The translations under genes were made by a program, and so were the position numbers. From positions 6,416,501 to 6,480,500 of the forward strand of contig NC_089867.1 in the NCBI RefSeq assembly GCF_036373705.1: a stretch of DNA of 64,000 bases. Reading direction: 5' to 3'. Positions within the stretch are counted from its first letter, which is position 1, and the number at the start of each line of letters is the position of its first letter. Shown here piece by piece: positions 1-12,125 of the stretch. Below the pieces are notes generated by a model that saw only the letters and a program-made list of their open reading frames with translations, was not told where the DNA came from and searched no databases. Origin of the DNA: Amia ocellicauda (Eukaryota; Chordata; Actinopteri; Amiiformes; Amiidae).

Positions 1-260
1 ATATTCAGAGACTTCGGTATCGTTTGTACCCTTCTCCTGATCTGTGCTTTTCAATGGTTTGCCACACTAAAGGGTTTGAACACTTCTGCAAATATGTTTA
101 CTTATTTATTTTTGTTTTGGCTTTGAATGTGTGTATATTGTGTATATAACTATATATGAATATAACTAAATTAATTCCTGCTTCAAAGTATTATGACTGC
201 AAGCCTTAAAGCTTTAAGAAAACTGTGAGAAGGTTGAATACTTTTGCAAGGCACTGTATA
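1..260 (+). mobile_element. Tc1-like transposon right end (IR/DR type), cut by the window edge
   Basis: Two related motifs, GGGTTTGAACACTTCTGCAA (75-94) and GGTTGAATACTTTTGCAAGG (232-251, followed by CACTGTA), sit about 160 bp apart. That is the inner and outer direct-repeat layout of right ends in IR/DR Tc1 elements. No transposase is visible in the window. Confidence 0.55.
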
Positions 261-591
261 TTTACCCAGTTTAATTTTGTTTAACCACCCCCTTTTTCCT
301 CTACACTAGCATGTATGGGGTTTTCAGGTATTCGTTTTAATGTACTATTATGTTTTATGTTTTGGTAAAATTTTCTTCAGACAAAGACAAAGAAGGAAAG
401 AGAACCATATGCAGGGTAGGGGAGCTTTCAAATTATTGATCTAGAAGATCATAGACCAAAGAAAAGGCAGTTCTTAGGCAGGGTGAATCTTGGAGTAAAC
501 AGAAAATAAATTACTAGATTAATGCTGCTCCTTTATATCACTGTTTATATATGTATATATATTCTTTTTTTTTTACTGATAGAGAGCATAC

Positions 592-670
592 TTTCTCTGT
601 AGTTCCTTTAGTCGTCTGTATATATTAAATATTTCTGATTCCGCTTGAGGCTCATCCATCCCAATGTTCT
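592..670 (-). CDS. Ferlin coding exon 7
   Basis: The exon is 79 bp between a TTTTATTTTAG acceptor and a GTATGC donor, and continues the frame of exon 6. It is acidic, then basic (MDEPQAESE, then YRRLKELQR), as expected of the C2A-C2B linker. I found no further exon in 1-591. Confidence 0.55.
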
Positions 671-3600
671 CTAAAATAAAAGCAGAGGGATGCACAATAA
701 GTATATTAAGGAGAAAATGACATTTTCCAGGTGATCACTATATAAATTCAGTCTGTCAATTTGTATTTCTTATTGCCTTCTCATGGTGAGCACTATCTCA
801 GAGTAATTTAAATTCAATCAGGTTACCATTCGGCATAGAAAGTATACAGTATCCCAATGATAATAAGAAAGTTTGGAAAGGAAGCAAAAGAAAATACTGT
901 TTTGTCAGTTTAGGTTTGAGGGTAGGGGTCTTTCTAATGGGAACTGGCAGACATTCAGAGCAAGGAGGCCAATTTCATTTGAAACCGGATGGGCTGTCAA
1001 ATTGGATATAGAGTAATGTGTTACTGCATTACCTCTTGGTCCTAATGAGATTTTTGGCTGCTGTGTTTTGTGACTTAATTTTAGCCTGTGGTTACAGGAT
1101 GATGGGATGTCCAATTAAGTAAAGTACTGAGAATGACCAAGGGGAAAATAGCACCTACTAAAATATATTTCACACAAATTTAAACTATAAAAAAATAAAA
1201 AATAAATTTACTTGGAAATAAAATGTTCTTGTTAACTGGTTATTAACAAAATATAATCAAGGAGGAGTATATATGTTTTGTGCACAGAATGCTGAGCTGG
1301 CCAACCCCAGCCCAAGAGAGCCATCTTATCCAGACTGTTTACAACATAACTCATTCAGTTATTTTCTATAATTTGTCAATATTACCATATGCAAAAGGTA
1401 TTCTATGAATAATAACCCATTAAACCCGTAGGATCGTGGCTCTCCAGGAACAGGGTTGGGCACCATTGCACTTTATTATAGTGAATTATATTTTGTAAGT
1501 AAACTACTCACCATCATTTTCTGACAGTATGCCAGAACCTGGGATACTACTGAACATGCCCTTCAGTCTGTCTATCACCTGACCTCTGTAAGAACAGAGG
1601 GATTTATGGAAAGCATATTTAATGGTAGAGAGCACTTTAAAACATTCCCAATGAAGTTCAATCATTTTCCTGTTTCTCCAAGGACATGAAAATAAATTGA
1701 GATTTGAAGCTCATCTTGAAAACACAATGTAGTTATATTGTTTAAATATTCAAACTCCACCATAGAAGGAGACTCGTTTCATGAGTCAGACTTGAAATGA
1801 TAGCACATAATGTTTGTGCAAAGAAGAGCAGGAGTAGTGACAATGGCAGGATTGTTGTACCTTTTGTGCTGTACATTTGTGGTCTTTGCACGATCAGTGA
1901 CTTCAAAGTCTTCATCTTTCCATTGGACTTTCATTGGCTTCTCAGCTACATAAGTTATTTCAAGACTCACAGTTATCTGTCGGAAATTAATGCAACAACA
2001 AACTTTTTAAAATATCAGCAGAAAGACATAACCTACAGTTATGAGTGAGAAACATTGCTTTATTTAGGCCAAATCAGAAGCAGCTTACAATCATCTAAAG
2101 ATGGTAATTGCGAACTGTGCTGTTTTTTTGGCTGGCTGTACTAATCTTATTGAGATCTCTCAACTTGGACGATGCTACAGCCAAAGACAAATTAGCATAG
2201 TGCACTTAATTCAGTGTTGTACAGATGTTGGATAAAAATAGCATAGTATAAAGCTGTGAATGGCTTCTAAATATATATCATTAGATATTAATTAAGGTCT
2301 GTGTTTCCTGATTGTTTTTTTCTTTTAGTCTCAATGTGTTCAGATAATTATATTCTGTTTGTCTTGTCATCCAAAGCATCTGCTCTCTGTGCTGTATTCC
2401 TCCTTCCCAGTGGAATTTACTCTCTAGACACAGACAAGCAACTACAATTTTCTGCGTCAAAGCTGAATAACCAACTGTTTTTAGACTAAATATTGTCCAG
2501 TTTAAAGATGTTCAGTAGTGACATGTAGATGGACCTTGATCTCAACTAAACTGGGAATATCTAAATATGATACATGAAGTAGTCCAGGGTTATTTTGGAT
2601 TCAAGAGCTTATACATAAATGTACAGACATTTGTTTGTCAGCATTGGATGCAAATTCACTTTAGGTTGCACTGAAAAATGCCATCTATTTAATTAGTTGA
2701 AATCACGCTGTGTTTACATTCACATTGTCTTAACACACACAATACAGGGCAGAACATTTAAATACATACCATATGTATACATACCCCGACAGCCAAGTTG
2801 TTCTTGTCTACCAGCATCTCTTCCACACAGATCCTTCCATTGGAAATGGCTTGTTGCACGATGATGTTGACTGTTCCCATGAACCTCAGAAACGCAAAGA
2901 CAGGAATGAAAGAGCAATTTGAGAACCAATGCACCAACAATCGGCGCAACTCCCATCTGTTCGGTGTGAAAATATGAATCACATATTTTGTCATGTAGTT
3001 CATTAGTATTATTGAGTGTTTATTTAAAATATAATTAAATTGCTTGCAATCTCATTGGGTATCGACTAAGGTAAGTACTAGCCAGTTATATTGAGGAAAC
3101 TGTTAACTTGCTCTAGAAACTGACCATGATGCCAGAGATCTTAACTTTTTATTTCCCCTCCTCTGTTAGCTACTGATGTCTGCCCATAACGTATTAAACA
3201 GCTCCCTCTAGCAGTGTTGAAACTGAACCTATGTGATTAAATCCTCAATTACAAAGACTGTGCAAAGCAGTATGTTATCTATTAATTTTTTATTTTGCAA
3301 TGAAGGAATTTCAGTTATCACACAAAATCCAATATATTTTCCAAAGCAGCTCACAGACTTCAGAATTTGCAAATATGCCCATATTCATTCAAGTGAGGGA
3401 AAAACGCCTGTTTATGAGCTTCCCAACCTTTCCAGGACACAGTTTTGAAGTGGTAGAGAAATTCCCCAGCAGGTGAATTTGACTGAGTTGATTGCATAAT
3501 AATTGGTGCAGCTGTGAGTAGAAGCTCTCTTATTACTGAATAGGGATGAATACAATCCTAAACATACTTCAAAAAGCTAGTGCACTCAAAGCCACGTCTG

Positions 3601-6475
3601 AAATCAGCAGGTTTTTGCAGTGAAAACCATTTGGCTGCTGTTTTATTTAGTTAGTGTACACAAGTATCTCTGCTTCAGTATTTTATACATTCACAATGTC
3701 CTTTTTCCATGATAATCTGTCCCACAGTATCTAAGTTATCTTATCTCAGTGCAGTATGTCTTACCTCGTAGTCAGTTTGTTGTACTCTAAAAGATCCATC
3801 GTCATGTAGTCATCTTTCTGGATTGAGCTGCAGTATTGCCATTCAAATATCTGAAGGGCATATGTATATAATATACAGAAATAAACACATATAATTTGTA
3901 TTTGTTGTGGCCTTTGCAATACCACTATTCAAGTTCATGCTGAGTATGAAGTTAACACACTGTGTGCAAAGTGAAAATTAATGATTTGGCAATGAATTTA
4001 AGGGACAACACATTAGCAATCTTTCACATCGTAAATCCACAATTCAGTTTGATTTTCAAATGCATAAGTTTGTGATTCCTGATCTTCTGATTTTTTTTTA
4101 AGTAACACATTGTAAAATATCCAAACTATCATTTAATATGGGCCATATCCAAAACGTTGACATACCTATGAATCAGAAATTACAAATTTGTACTTAGTCG
4201 TGGTTTATTTATTGTCAGAATCTGCTTTCCACAATGTATTAAAAAAATGCAATAGGGTACAAGCTCGTAATTTGGGATTTTAGTGTAGGTCAAATACTTG
4301 TTTAGTCCAGGGTGACGTAATAGTCTGAATCTCTATTCTGAATTCTGCTGCATTGCAGTGGCAGAAAAAGCTATGACGTCAGACTGTGGATACTTATGTA
4401 TTTCACGCACAGTAATAATCAGATTCATCCTGCGACTACTTTCCAAAAAAGGAAGGTAAGTTTTATGTATTTAAAAGTAACAGAAAAAGGCAAAACATCA
4501 TTGTCAAAATACGTATGTGAATGTGGAGGGTGGGGTAAAATGAGTCGTCTTTACCAGCTGCATTTTGCAAGAATGACACTGAGGTTTCAACACAGGGGAA
4601 TTAAATTGGTTACATGATTTCCATGTGTGCAACTACAGAGAAGCTAATGACAAAATACATATATACAGTAACTTTTCAATAGTCACTTAGATGACATGCG
4701 TCTCTTCCCCTGGGTGGCTCTCAGAAGACTACTGCATATTAAGCTCTATTTCCCAGAGACTACAACACAAACCTAAAGTGACACGTTGGTACTGCTTGCC
4801 GTCTTTGGAGACCATAACTTGAGTTCACTATTTCTTGTTTCCAGACAGCAGCAGCACGGCTTCCTATTAAGAAAATGTCCCAACTCTCTTAATTTATTTA
4901 GCAAGCCCTTCTGTTCCTGACATGCTTGCTGGATATAGCATGCTGTAATAAATCCACAATTAATTAAGCTTATGAGAGGACATCTGTTTGGTTTGGGTAG
5001 GCAGGTTTCTATTGGATAGCATGAACGAGGAGATACGACCCAATCTGATTCTTGTTAATTTGTCATACATTATTATCAGACATCCTGCAATTGCCCCTGC
5101 TCTCCAGAAAGGTTGGGAGCAGATAACTTCATGTTTTTCTGTGACATAGCATAACAAGTTAAGGGGAGGACACACAAATATAACCAAAGGGGACAGGGAA
5201 ACCCTCAGAAAAACACAATAGGAATGGCTCACCTCATTAAAATTGGCTTCTCTTCCACAATACAGAGGTTCTGATTTTGCAGATAAACCTGGAGAATGAA
5301 AAGCATAAATTACTGCCATTCTGAATGTTATATCTGTAGTGGCCATCACCATGATCAAAATAGAATAGAAAAAATAGAGATGTCTAGTTTTATTTATCTT
5401 TAATTGATTACGTTTTCTCCTTTATGGCACCTCTCTCCCTTTGGATAATTTAATTTACCTGAGAGAGTTGTGATGTGAAAATATGACTTCCTTTTCTAAA
5501 GTAAGTTCCACCATTTCTGGTCATCTTGCAATAGTGTTCTATACTTGACTGGCCAGCAGGTGGATTCATAGCTCCAGAGAACAGCTGGATAGACTAGAGC
5601 CCTCCGAAGCTGTGGGGCTGCTCCATGTTGAATTTGTACTTCTGAGAATAGTTGGGTGTATAAATACAATCCCTCTCATGTATCATGCTTTAAATTGGCA
5701 CATACCCTAAACTACCATCAGGCTTTACTTTTCAAAAATGTCGTCAGCGTGGAAAGCTGCATTGTTAACGACACAACTGTAATGTTTCAAGAGATCTGTA
5801 AATCACTCTGATAGCCTCATAGGTAGGATTTATTCATAGTAATTACCTCCTACTATGTCATTGAAGTAATTATCTATCCATCCTCTAGTATGTGGAACAA
5901 TATAAGTGTAACTGATACTACGCATGTATTATTTTAAACTTTAATGCAAGTATAATTGTGTATATATGATATGATGATTCCGCCTGCAAAATAAAGTACA
6001 AAACTACCTGCCATGAAGATGAAGATACCATAATTTCACAATCATTTTGTAAAACATTTTCTCCCCATAAAGTGAATTAAATTAATCTGCAACCTCCCCA
6101 AAATAAATGAAATATTCACTAGCTATTATAACCAGTGACTAAACAGCAATATATATATATGAAAAACACTTTCTGAAGAAGATATATCTATATATGTGAT
6201 TATTGCACTGAAGGCTGTTCAGCAGAGTTTTGTGATAGCTCAGAAATATTCTGTAAGGTAATTTTTTACACATAGATGATGGAAATCCATATATTATTGC
6301 CTGCAAATGCTTTTTATTGTTACTACAAATTCCTATTTATCACTGCGTTAAAGCACTCTGCCATCTGTTTAAGTATTTCAAGAGTTTAATACATACCTCG
6401 GAATTTTATCTGAACCTGCCTCTTGCCTTTCCCGGGAAGATTTGATACTTTCTGCACGTGAACCTTGAAAGACAT
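592..6475 (-). CDS. Ferlin-family gene, 5' part (FER1L4/otoferlin-like), coding exons 1-7
   Basis: Ferlins are large multi-C2-domain, tail-anchored proteins that act in calcium-linked vesicle fusion and membrane repair. Seven minus-strand exons join without a phase error: 6397-6475, 5233-5288, 3765-3850, 2785-2884, 1861-1976, 1512-1585 and 592-670 (590 nt, about 196 residues). All introns are GT-AG. The product starts MSFKVHVQKVSNLPGKGKR and resembles the N-terminal C2A domain of otoferlin and FER1L4: a short beta strand, a CGREA segment, an FEW motif, an FMGTV strand and a LVDKNN turn. Exon 5 carries a WKDEDF motif like the otoferlin WDDGDF segment. The later exons form the charged linker before C2B. 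The gene runs off the left edge. Family assignment is from remembered sequences; the exact paralogue (fer1l4 versus another type-II ferlin) is uncertain. Confidence 0.8.
1512..1585 (-). CDS. Ferlin coding exon 6
   Basis: The exon is 74 bp between a TTCTTACAG acceptor and a GTGAGT donor, in phase with both neighbours. It encodes GQVIDRLKGMFSSIPG and so on, a linker-like segment. Support comes from splice sites and phase rather than strong homology. Confidence 0.6.
1861..1976 (-). CDS. Ferlin coding exon 5
   Basis: The exon has 38 codons plus AG between a CCGACAG acceptor and a GTACAA donor. It encodes VSLEITYVAEK and QWKDEDFEVTD, matching the segment that closes C2A in otoferlin and FER1L4 (EVRY ... 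WDDGDF). Confidence 0.75.
2785..2884 (-). CDS. Ferlin coding exon 4
   Basis: The exon is 100 bp, entered by a pyrimidine-rich tract ending TTTCTGAG and left by GTATGT. It encodes FMGTVNIIVQQ and then LVDKNNLAVG, the last C2A strands. A longer open frame continues upstream of this acceptor, but the homology begins exactly here. Confidence 0.78.
3765..3850 (-). CDS. Ferlin coding exon 3
   Basis: The exon has 28 codons plus AG between a CCTTCAG acceptor and a GTAAG donor. It encodes an FEWQY...SSIQKDD...LLEYNKL segment that matches the otoferlin FRW...SSIDRNE...NYSKV segment. Confidence 0.78.
5233..5288 (-). CDS. Ferlin coding exon 2
   Basis: A CTCCAG acceptor is followed by 56 bp and a GTGAGC donor. 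The exon completes a Gly codon and encodes LSAKSEPLYCGREANFNE, aligning with the FRG...CGREA stretch of FER1L4-type C2A domains. Confidence 0.75.
6397..6475 (-). CDS. Ferlin coding exon 1 (start codon)
   Basis: ATG is read from 6475 to 6473. The exon has 26 codons plus one base (phase 1) and ends CGAG before a GTATGT donor. It encodes the first strands of C2A with the sequence LPGKGKR. Confidence 0.75.
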
Positions 6476-7016
6476 TGTGTTTTAAACTCCTAAGATGTTG
6501 AATGACTACATCCATAAAAATGACCACGAACAAATAAACGCAACTGTAGCAATAATATGACTAAACATTTGGATGGTGGATTGGAATGGCAGTATCCACA
6601 CTGATAATATCTGGATGCAAATCTCCATGCAAAGAAAATGAAAATGATTATGGTAAATGTGACATTCTTGGTAGGGTAAACACAAGGTGATGTAATTGGT
6701 TTCTTTATACTTTCATGTGCTCTAAATTATGTTATGACAGGTAGGTATGGAACTGGAAAAACTGTTTCTAAAATTGACATATTTCAACAAGCTATTAACA
6801 TCACTGCACTAATGCACAGTAGTTTGTGCTTATTTTCTGTAATAATGGCTCAATAGGGTAAAAATCTACATTTCAGACATCAGTTTTACCGATTACCTAT
6901 AGGCTGGTTTCTATCATCATGAAACAATGAAGCAGAAATCTTATTACTATATAAATAAATACTTTATATAGATGTATATACTTATATACACTGATCAACC
7001 ATAACATTATGACCAC

Positions 7017-7069
7017 TGACAGGTGAAGTGAATAACACTGATAATCTCGTTATCATGGCACCTGTCAGT
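7017..7069. repeat. Subterminal hairpin of the 7-kb Tc1-like element
   Basis: CTGACAGGTG pairs with CACCTGTCAG across about 33 bases, and an inner TGATAA pairs with TTATCA. The same arrangement recurs in the 48-kb fragment with one arm base changed, so it belongs to the element and not to the host flank. Confidence 0.7.
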
Positions 7070-7137
7070 GGGTGGGATATATTAGGCAGCAAGTGAACAT
7101 TTTGTCCTCAAGGTTGATGTGTTAGAAGCAGGAATAA

Positions 7138-7855
7138 TTGGGCAAGCGTAAGGATCTGAGCGACTTTGACAAGGGCCAAATTGTGATGGCTAGACGACTG
7201 GGTCAGAGCATCTCCAAAACTGCAGCTCTTGTGGGGTGTTCCCGGTCTGCAGTGGTCAGTACCTATCAAAAGTGGTCCGAGGAAGGAAAAGCGGTGAACC
7301 GGCGACAGGGTCATGGGCGGCCAAGGCTCATTGATGCACGTGGGGAGCGAAGGCTGGCCCGTGTGGTCTGATCCAACAGATGAGCTACTGTAGCTCAAAT
7401 TGCTGAAAAAGTGAATGCTGGTTCTGATAGAAAGGTGTCAGAACACACAGTGCATCGCAGTTTGTTGCGTATGGGGCTGCGTAGCCGCAGACCAGTCAGG
7501 GTGCCCATGCTGACCCCTGTCCACTGCCGAAAGCACCTGCAATGGGCACTTGAGCATCAGAACTCGACCATGGAGCAATGGAAGAAGGGGGCCTGGTCTG
7601 ATGAATCACGAGTTCAAGGTGTTGACTTGGCCTCTAAATTCCCCAGATCTCAATCCAATCGAGCATCTGTGGGATGTGCTGGACAAACAAGTCCGATCCA
7701 TGGAGGCCCCACCTCGCAACTTACAGGACTTAAAGGATCTGCTGCTAACATCTTGGTCCCAGATACCACAGCACACCTTCAGAGGTCTAGTGGAGTCCAT
7801 GCCTCGACGGGTCAGGGTTGTTTTGGCAGCAAAAGGGGGACCTACACAATATTAG
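7138..7855 (+). pseudogene. Broken Tc1-type transposase
   Basis: The frame begins with TTG where relatives have ATG, followed by [15 protein letters not shown] and a helix-turn-helix with a GRPR motif. A TGA follows ...RRLARVV at 7369-7371. Reading resumes as NAGSDRKVSEHTVHRSLLRMG through WSDESR (first catalytic Asp). At about 7610 it jumps, in another frame, to FKVLTWPLNSPDLNPIEH, which carries the final catalytic Glu, and ends KGGPTQY. The second catalytic Asp is deleted, so no active enzyme can be made. Confidence 0.88.
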
Positions 7856-7887
7856 GCAGGTGGTCATAATGTTGTGGCTGATCGGTG

Positions 7888-7893
7888 TGTATA

Positions 7894-7924
<31 letters not shown>

Positions 7925-7925
7925 A
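7888..7925. repeat. (TA)n / (GATATA)n microsatellite
   Basis: Alternating TA passes into GATATA units directly at the right end of the Tc1-like element. It may have grown from the TA target duplication. Confidence 0.7.
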
Positions 7926-8299
7926 TACTTAATATAGATGAGAATTTTGCCACTATAGCAAAGGTGAGGTGGAAAAAGGAGTCATTTATATGCAAATATT
8001 CCTACACTAGATTTTCTGGAAATTCTAGCTACTGTACAGCAGATGTTTATCACTAGTAAATATGTGTGTGGAGTATAGCAAGTGATAGACCCTTCATTGA
8101 TTTTATTTAATTAATCCCTTGTTACATATCCTATTCTGTGTCCTTTCTGTGTCATTCTCTTGTATGCTGTTACATCTTATTATTCCTTCAAATAACTGTG
8201 CCTGTGAAGAAATTACCTACTACACGCTTAACCGAATGGGAAAAGATGAGCAAAACAAATTATTCCAGCACAACAGTCTGATGTCTAGTAGCTAAGATT

Positions 8300-8355
8300 A
8301 ATAATAATAATAATAATAATCTGACTGATGCCTTTATCCAAGGTGACATACAATT
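8300..8355 (+). mobile_element. (AAT)n with LINE/SINE-like 3' tail
   Basis: About seven AAT units are followed by CTGACTGATGCCTTTATCCA and AGGTGACATACAA. This resembles the widespread fish retroposon tail of the type GCAGACGC-TTTATCCAA-GCGACTTACAA. Similar tails occur at about 29628 and 59140. Confidence 0.45.
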
Positions 8356-11083
8356 AATAACAGAGCAGTTTTATTGAATTGAAGCTACACAACAAACTCT
8401 TACTCACATTTAACCTCTGAGACTCATGATTTATTATTGCATTTATATATTTTCCTTTAAATGATAGAAATGAAAAATGTTTCAAATTGCAGAAAAGCTT
8501 TTATTTGACAGTATATGTAATTAAATACCAGCAAAAGGGTCATCATCCACAAGCCTCATAGGGAAAACAGATATGCACAGTTGAAAGGCCCTTATGTATA
8601 CTTGAGATTAACTTGTATTCAATAATACTTATAAATATGGCTTGGTGGGTAGATCAGTTATACTGCAGTGTGCTGTATGTTTCACAGGTAGAAGAAAAGT
8701 GTAGGTTTCCTTATCCTTTTTATTTAGAAGGGTTTACAAAATTGAAATGTCAAGATTAATACAGGAAAATTAGGTAATGTAGAAGAGTGTTTTTTCAGTT
8801 TATTAGTATTACCAAAAATACAGTAGGGAATCTTATTTCTATTACATATGCCACATGCATAACACTGACTTAAAATATCAGACAGCAGAAACACAGTTCT
8901 TTGTTTTTTTTACTGAATTGAAAATAATACATCTTGTAAATAAATAATATAAAAAAATCTGTATTAATATGTATGTTGAAAATGATCAATTTAAAACATT
9001 GAATTTTAACAAAATTATCTGAGAAAACCTATAATTACACAATTCAGTAGTTTATGAAGTGAGATATAAGAAACAACTCTTGAGACTTGGAATATTTGAA
9101 CCTATTTTCAGTTGTGCCAAGGGAAATCTTTTATTGCACACAAGACATGCAGTGCTTCCAATATTCTCATGCCAAAAAAAAATTAAGTTCTAGAGAAAAA
9201 CAATCCAATGAATGTATTCAAGGAACAAATACAGTACAGTATTAGACCATTCTTAGACACAAGGTTGTAAAATACAGTAAGAAAATGCATTTCACATTTC
9301 ACTTCTTAATTAATATACCTTCAGTGAAATTTCAGCATTCTGTTTCTAGAAATGTTTGGTAAGCATTATACTCAGGGAAGAGTTTTGGCTCTTAGTCAGT
9401 TGTGTTGAGCCAAACCCAGAGCCAACTAAGAAGTCTGAAATTTTTAAATATTATATACAGATTTAATATCTGTACAATGTATTGATATTGATAGGTTTGT
9501 GTTCAAATAATACTACAACACTTTGGATACACTACTTTTGCTAAATAATATTAATCTGTTACAACTGAACAACTTAAAGTAAAATTGTAATATGGTAAAA
9601 TATTGTAAAAGTGCATATCATATGTTGGCTAGCCCTTATGTTCTTATTTTAACATCCACATTTAGGAATATACAGTATTTGATGAATTTGACATTATTAA
9701 GAAGGTTAATTATTTGTGTAATATCCATTGACTGTCATATCTACACCATATCACAAATGATTCATTCTTGAATTTGAGATTAAGGTGGAAAAAATCTGAT
9801 GACTCTTTGTGACAAATCTTTAGGTACCAGAGAGTATATCAACCTGAGCATTGTATCCTAACACGCTGTGCAATAGAGACACTCGCACTTTATACAGTAT
9901 CTAAACAAAAATAAATTAAACCCTATGGGCCTACAATTAAAGTAGTCATACCACGTTATTCCTACAAAGAAGAGGAATATGTTTTCGGAGTCCTGCTAAT
10001 GCTCTCACTGTATAATTGCAAACGCACATTTTAAACCGTTTTCATGTGACAAAGCAATCTGGGTACTGCCAATAAGCTTATTGTGCAGCCTTTTAGTTTG
10101 AGTGACCACCAGGGTGGTCAGCTACACACACAGTATTTAACACCTGCAGGTGTCCATTGATACTGTTGCCATAGAAACAAAAGGGCGATCAAAATCGGTG
10201 CAAACAAATCTAACAGTACACGTTCCAAAGCTTTTTCCATCCAATCCAGCAATTTTTCAAACACTGTTTATTTGAAGAAGGAAAAAAAAAAGTAATTGCC
10301 AGGCATGAAGCTAATAGCCAGTTTTGCCTTGGAGTGTAGAGTTGTCGTATAATTTAAGGCTTAAGGCTGGTAAAACACATCTAATATTATAAGGGGTTTA
10401 TGTTTCTGTTAATATTTTGTAATGGATTGGATTTTTCAGTGTGACTGGATTAAATATTCCTTGAGGTGGTACAGCAAAACAAATGGGAAAGACATATATA
10501 CTCCTGTACTTTAGTTTGTTTTTCTATTAGCACAAGTCAGACACTGATACGCCCTGGTGAATACTGCTTACTGTAAATACTTTTGCCCATTACGGCTTAA
10601 GACTGTGATCTGCATATTACCTATAAGCTGGAAATACTTTCGTTGCTAAATTCCCCCGGTTCTTTATTTCTCCATTTCACCTTCAATGATCTATACTTTA
10701 TATGATTGGGACTTACTTCATGTTCAGTGTTTGTAACTTTTTATGAGGCACTTTTGAATGTATAAATAAACTCCACCCAATAGAGGCTTGATCACTAAAG
10801 TCCTATTATCTTTGTTATTCTGCGACACAAGACATCCTATGGACTGTGGATTGCCAGTTTATCCGTATCAGAGTACAGTACAGAACATCATCATAATCAA
10901 CTGAACAGCATTCAAATTATTAAAACAGAGGTAGTGTGAACTATCTATTCTTAAAGCTTAAAAGTGGACACAAAATGTCATACTGTTAATTAAATAAAAA
11001 TGACAATATAAAATAACTGCAAAAACATTAACAAAAACTGTTTTTTCAGTTCATACAACAAAAGTTAAATGCTTTTTGAGTTT

Positions 11084-11089
11084 TTTATT
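11084..11089 (-). terminator. Candidate MBOAT1 polyadenylation signal
   Basis: AATAAA on the minus strand about 0.9 kb after the stop codon. Other AATAAA copies lie further on, so this choice is a guess. Confidence 0.25.
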
Positions 11090-11998
11090 TCCTTAATGAT
11101 GGCATATGGAAAAAATGTAATTTACTCCAAGTATGCGCTTCAGATTTACTTATCATGGTTAAAAGCCATTGCACGCCTTTTCAATCTTTTGCACACATTC
11201 AAGTTTTAGATTTCATTGCTGCTAGGCCTGCTTCTGATAACAGCTCATATCTAAAACTCAACAGAACATTTAAAAACAAAAACAAATATAAAATAAGTTT
11301 ATAAATTTACAAATTGTATGATAAAGGCATTTTCTGCATATTACTACAGCTCTGTCTTTACCCCATGTGCAGTGCTTTAAATAAATGGATACCACAGATA
11401 TATGAATGCCAGGTGTTTATAAACACAGATCATTGGCATACATTTCACAGCACTAGCGGTAGGGAACTGTAAGATAAATTACGTGAAGACCTCCTATGGC
11501 CTTCATGGGTCTCGGGCAAAATCCAGTCAATGTAAACACTTTTACCTGTAAGACATTTAGGTGTCTTTTTTGATTTTGTTTTATATCATGATGCAAAATG
11601 CATTTGTGAAAGTCTGTTCGGAATAGGGGCTGAGCTTCCGGTGTGAGAAGAACATGTGTTATGACTGTGCATGTTTGGGAGGATGCATGTTGTCGTTCTC
11701 TCTCCTGCGCTGGCAAAAGGGTGGGAGAAGGTAATCGGTGATTCCAGAAAATAATATTGACCCATGGGACATTCACTGGTTTTTGTAGACGTCGTAAAAA
11801 TAATACCTTATTTCTCTCCAAGTGTCTTTCTTGCCTCTCCGGCATCACCTTGTCAGCTAAAATGGGCAGGATGCAGGATTAAATGTGCCCTGAGCACAGA
11901 GCCATTATACCAGCAATACAGATATTTTAGAATTACCATCGCTACCTAAAACAAGTTGCCTGCATTTGTCGAGATTCCTTCTGTCCATTTTGACGTAA

Positions 11999-12125
11999 TC
12001 AATTGTATTTCACATTATTATTGGAGCTGGGGACCGGGTAAAATCGCTGGTCTGTGCTTTTTGGTTTGACAGATGAAACAACCGCCAGGAGAATGGTAAT
12101 GATGTGGAAGTAGAAATACATCGAC
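11999..12125 (-). CDS. mboat1: MBOAT1 exon 13, coding end
   Basis: SMYFYFHIITILLAVVSSVK, the last membrane segment, then a polar tail ending VKYN and a TGA at 12001-11999. The acceptor is TTCGTAG. Confidence 0.93.

Larger units (their letters stand above)
671..6396 (-). other. Ferlin introns
   Basis: The stretches between the ferlin coding exons are AT-rich. A palindromic CRE (TGACGTCA) lies at 4374-4381 and a CTCF-like core (CCAGCAGGTGG) at 5553-5563. I see no transposon or RNA gene here. Confidence 0.6.
6989..7887 (+). mobile_element. Tc1/mariner element with internal deletion
   Basis: Imperfect terminal inverted repeats are CACTGATCAACCATAACATT at the left and the complement of CACCGATCAGCCACAACATT at the right, both ending next to TA-rich DNA. 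The inside codes for a Tc1-type transposase with the paired-like DNA-binding half present and the middle of the catalytic half missing. It is non-autonomous. A 5' fragment of the same family lies at 47985-48243. Confidence 0.88.
6476..11998. other. Interval between ferlin start and MBOAT1 stop
   Basis: This contains the ferlin upstream region, the deleted Tc1-like element (6989-7887), an AT repeat (7888-7925), an (AAT)n with LINE/SINE-like tail (about 8300-8355) and the MBOAT1 3' UTR. Otherwise it is AT-rich, with no convincing coding exon. Confidence 0.6.

Noticed and set aside
905..1114. 69-residue minus-strand frame inside the ferlin region
   Set aside because: It has no splice phase that fits exons 6 and 7 and no ferlin-like content.
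2720..3003. Longer open frames spanning ferlin exon 4 with an upstream ATG
   Set aside because: The ferlin homology starts at the internal acceptor TTTCTGAG, and the upstream part is the pyrimidine-rich intron end.
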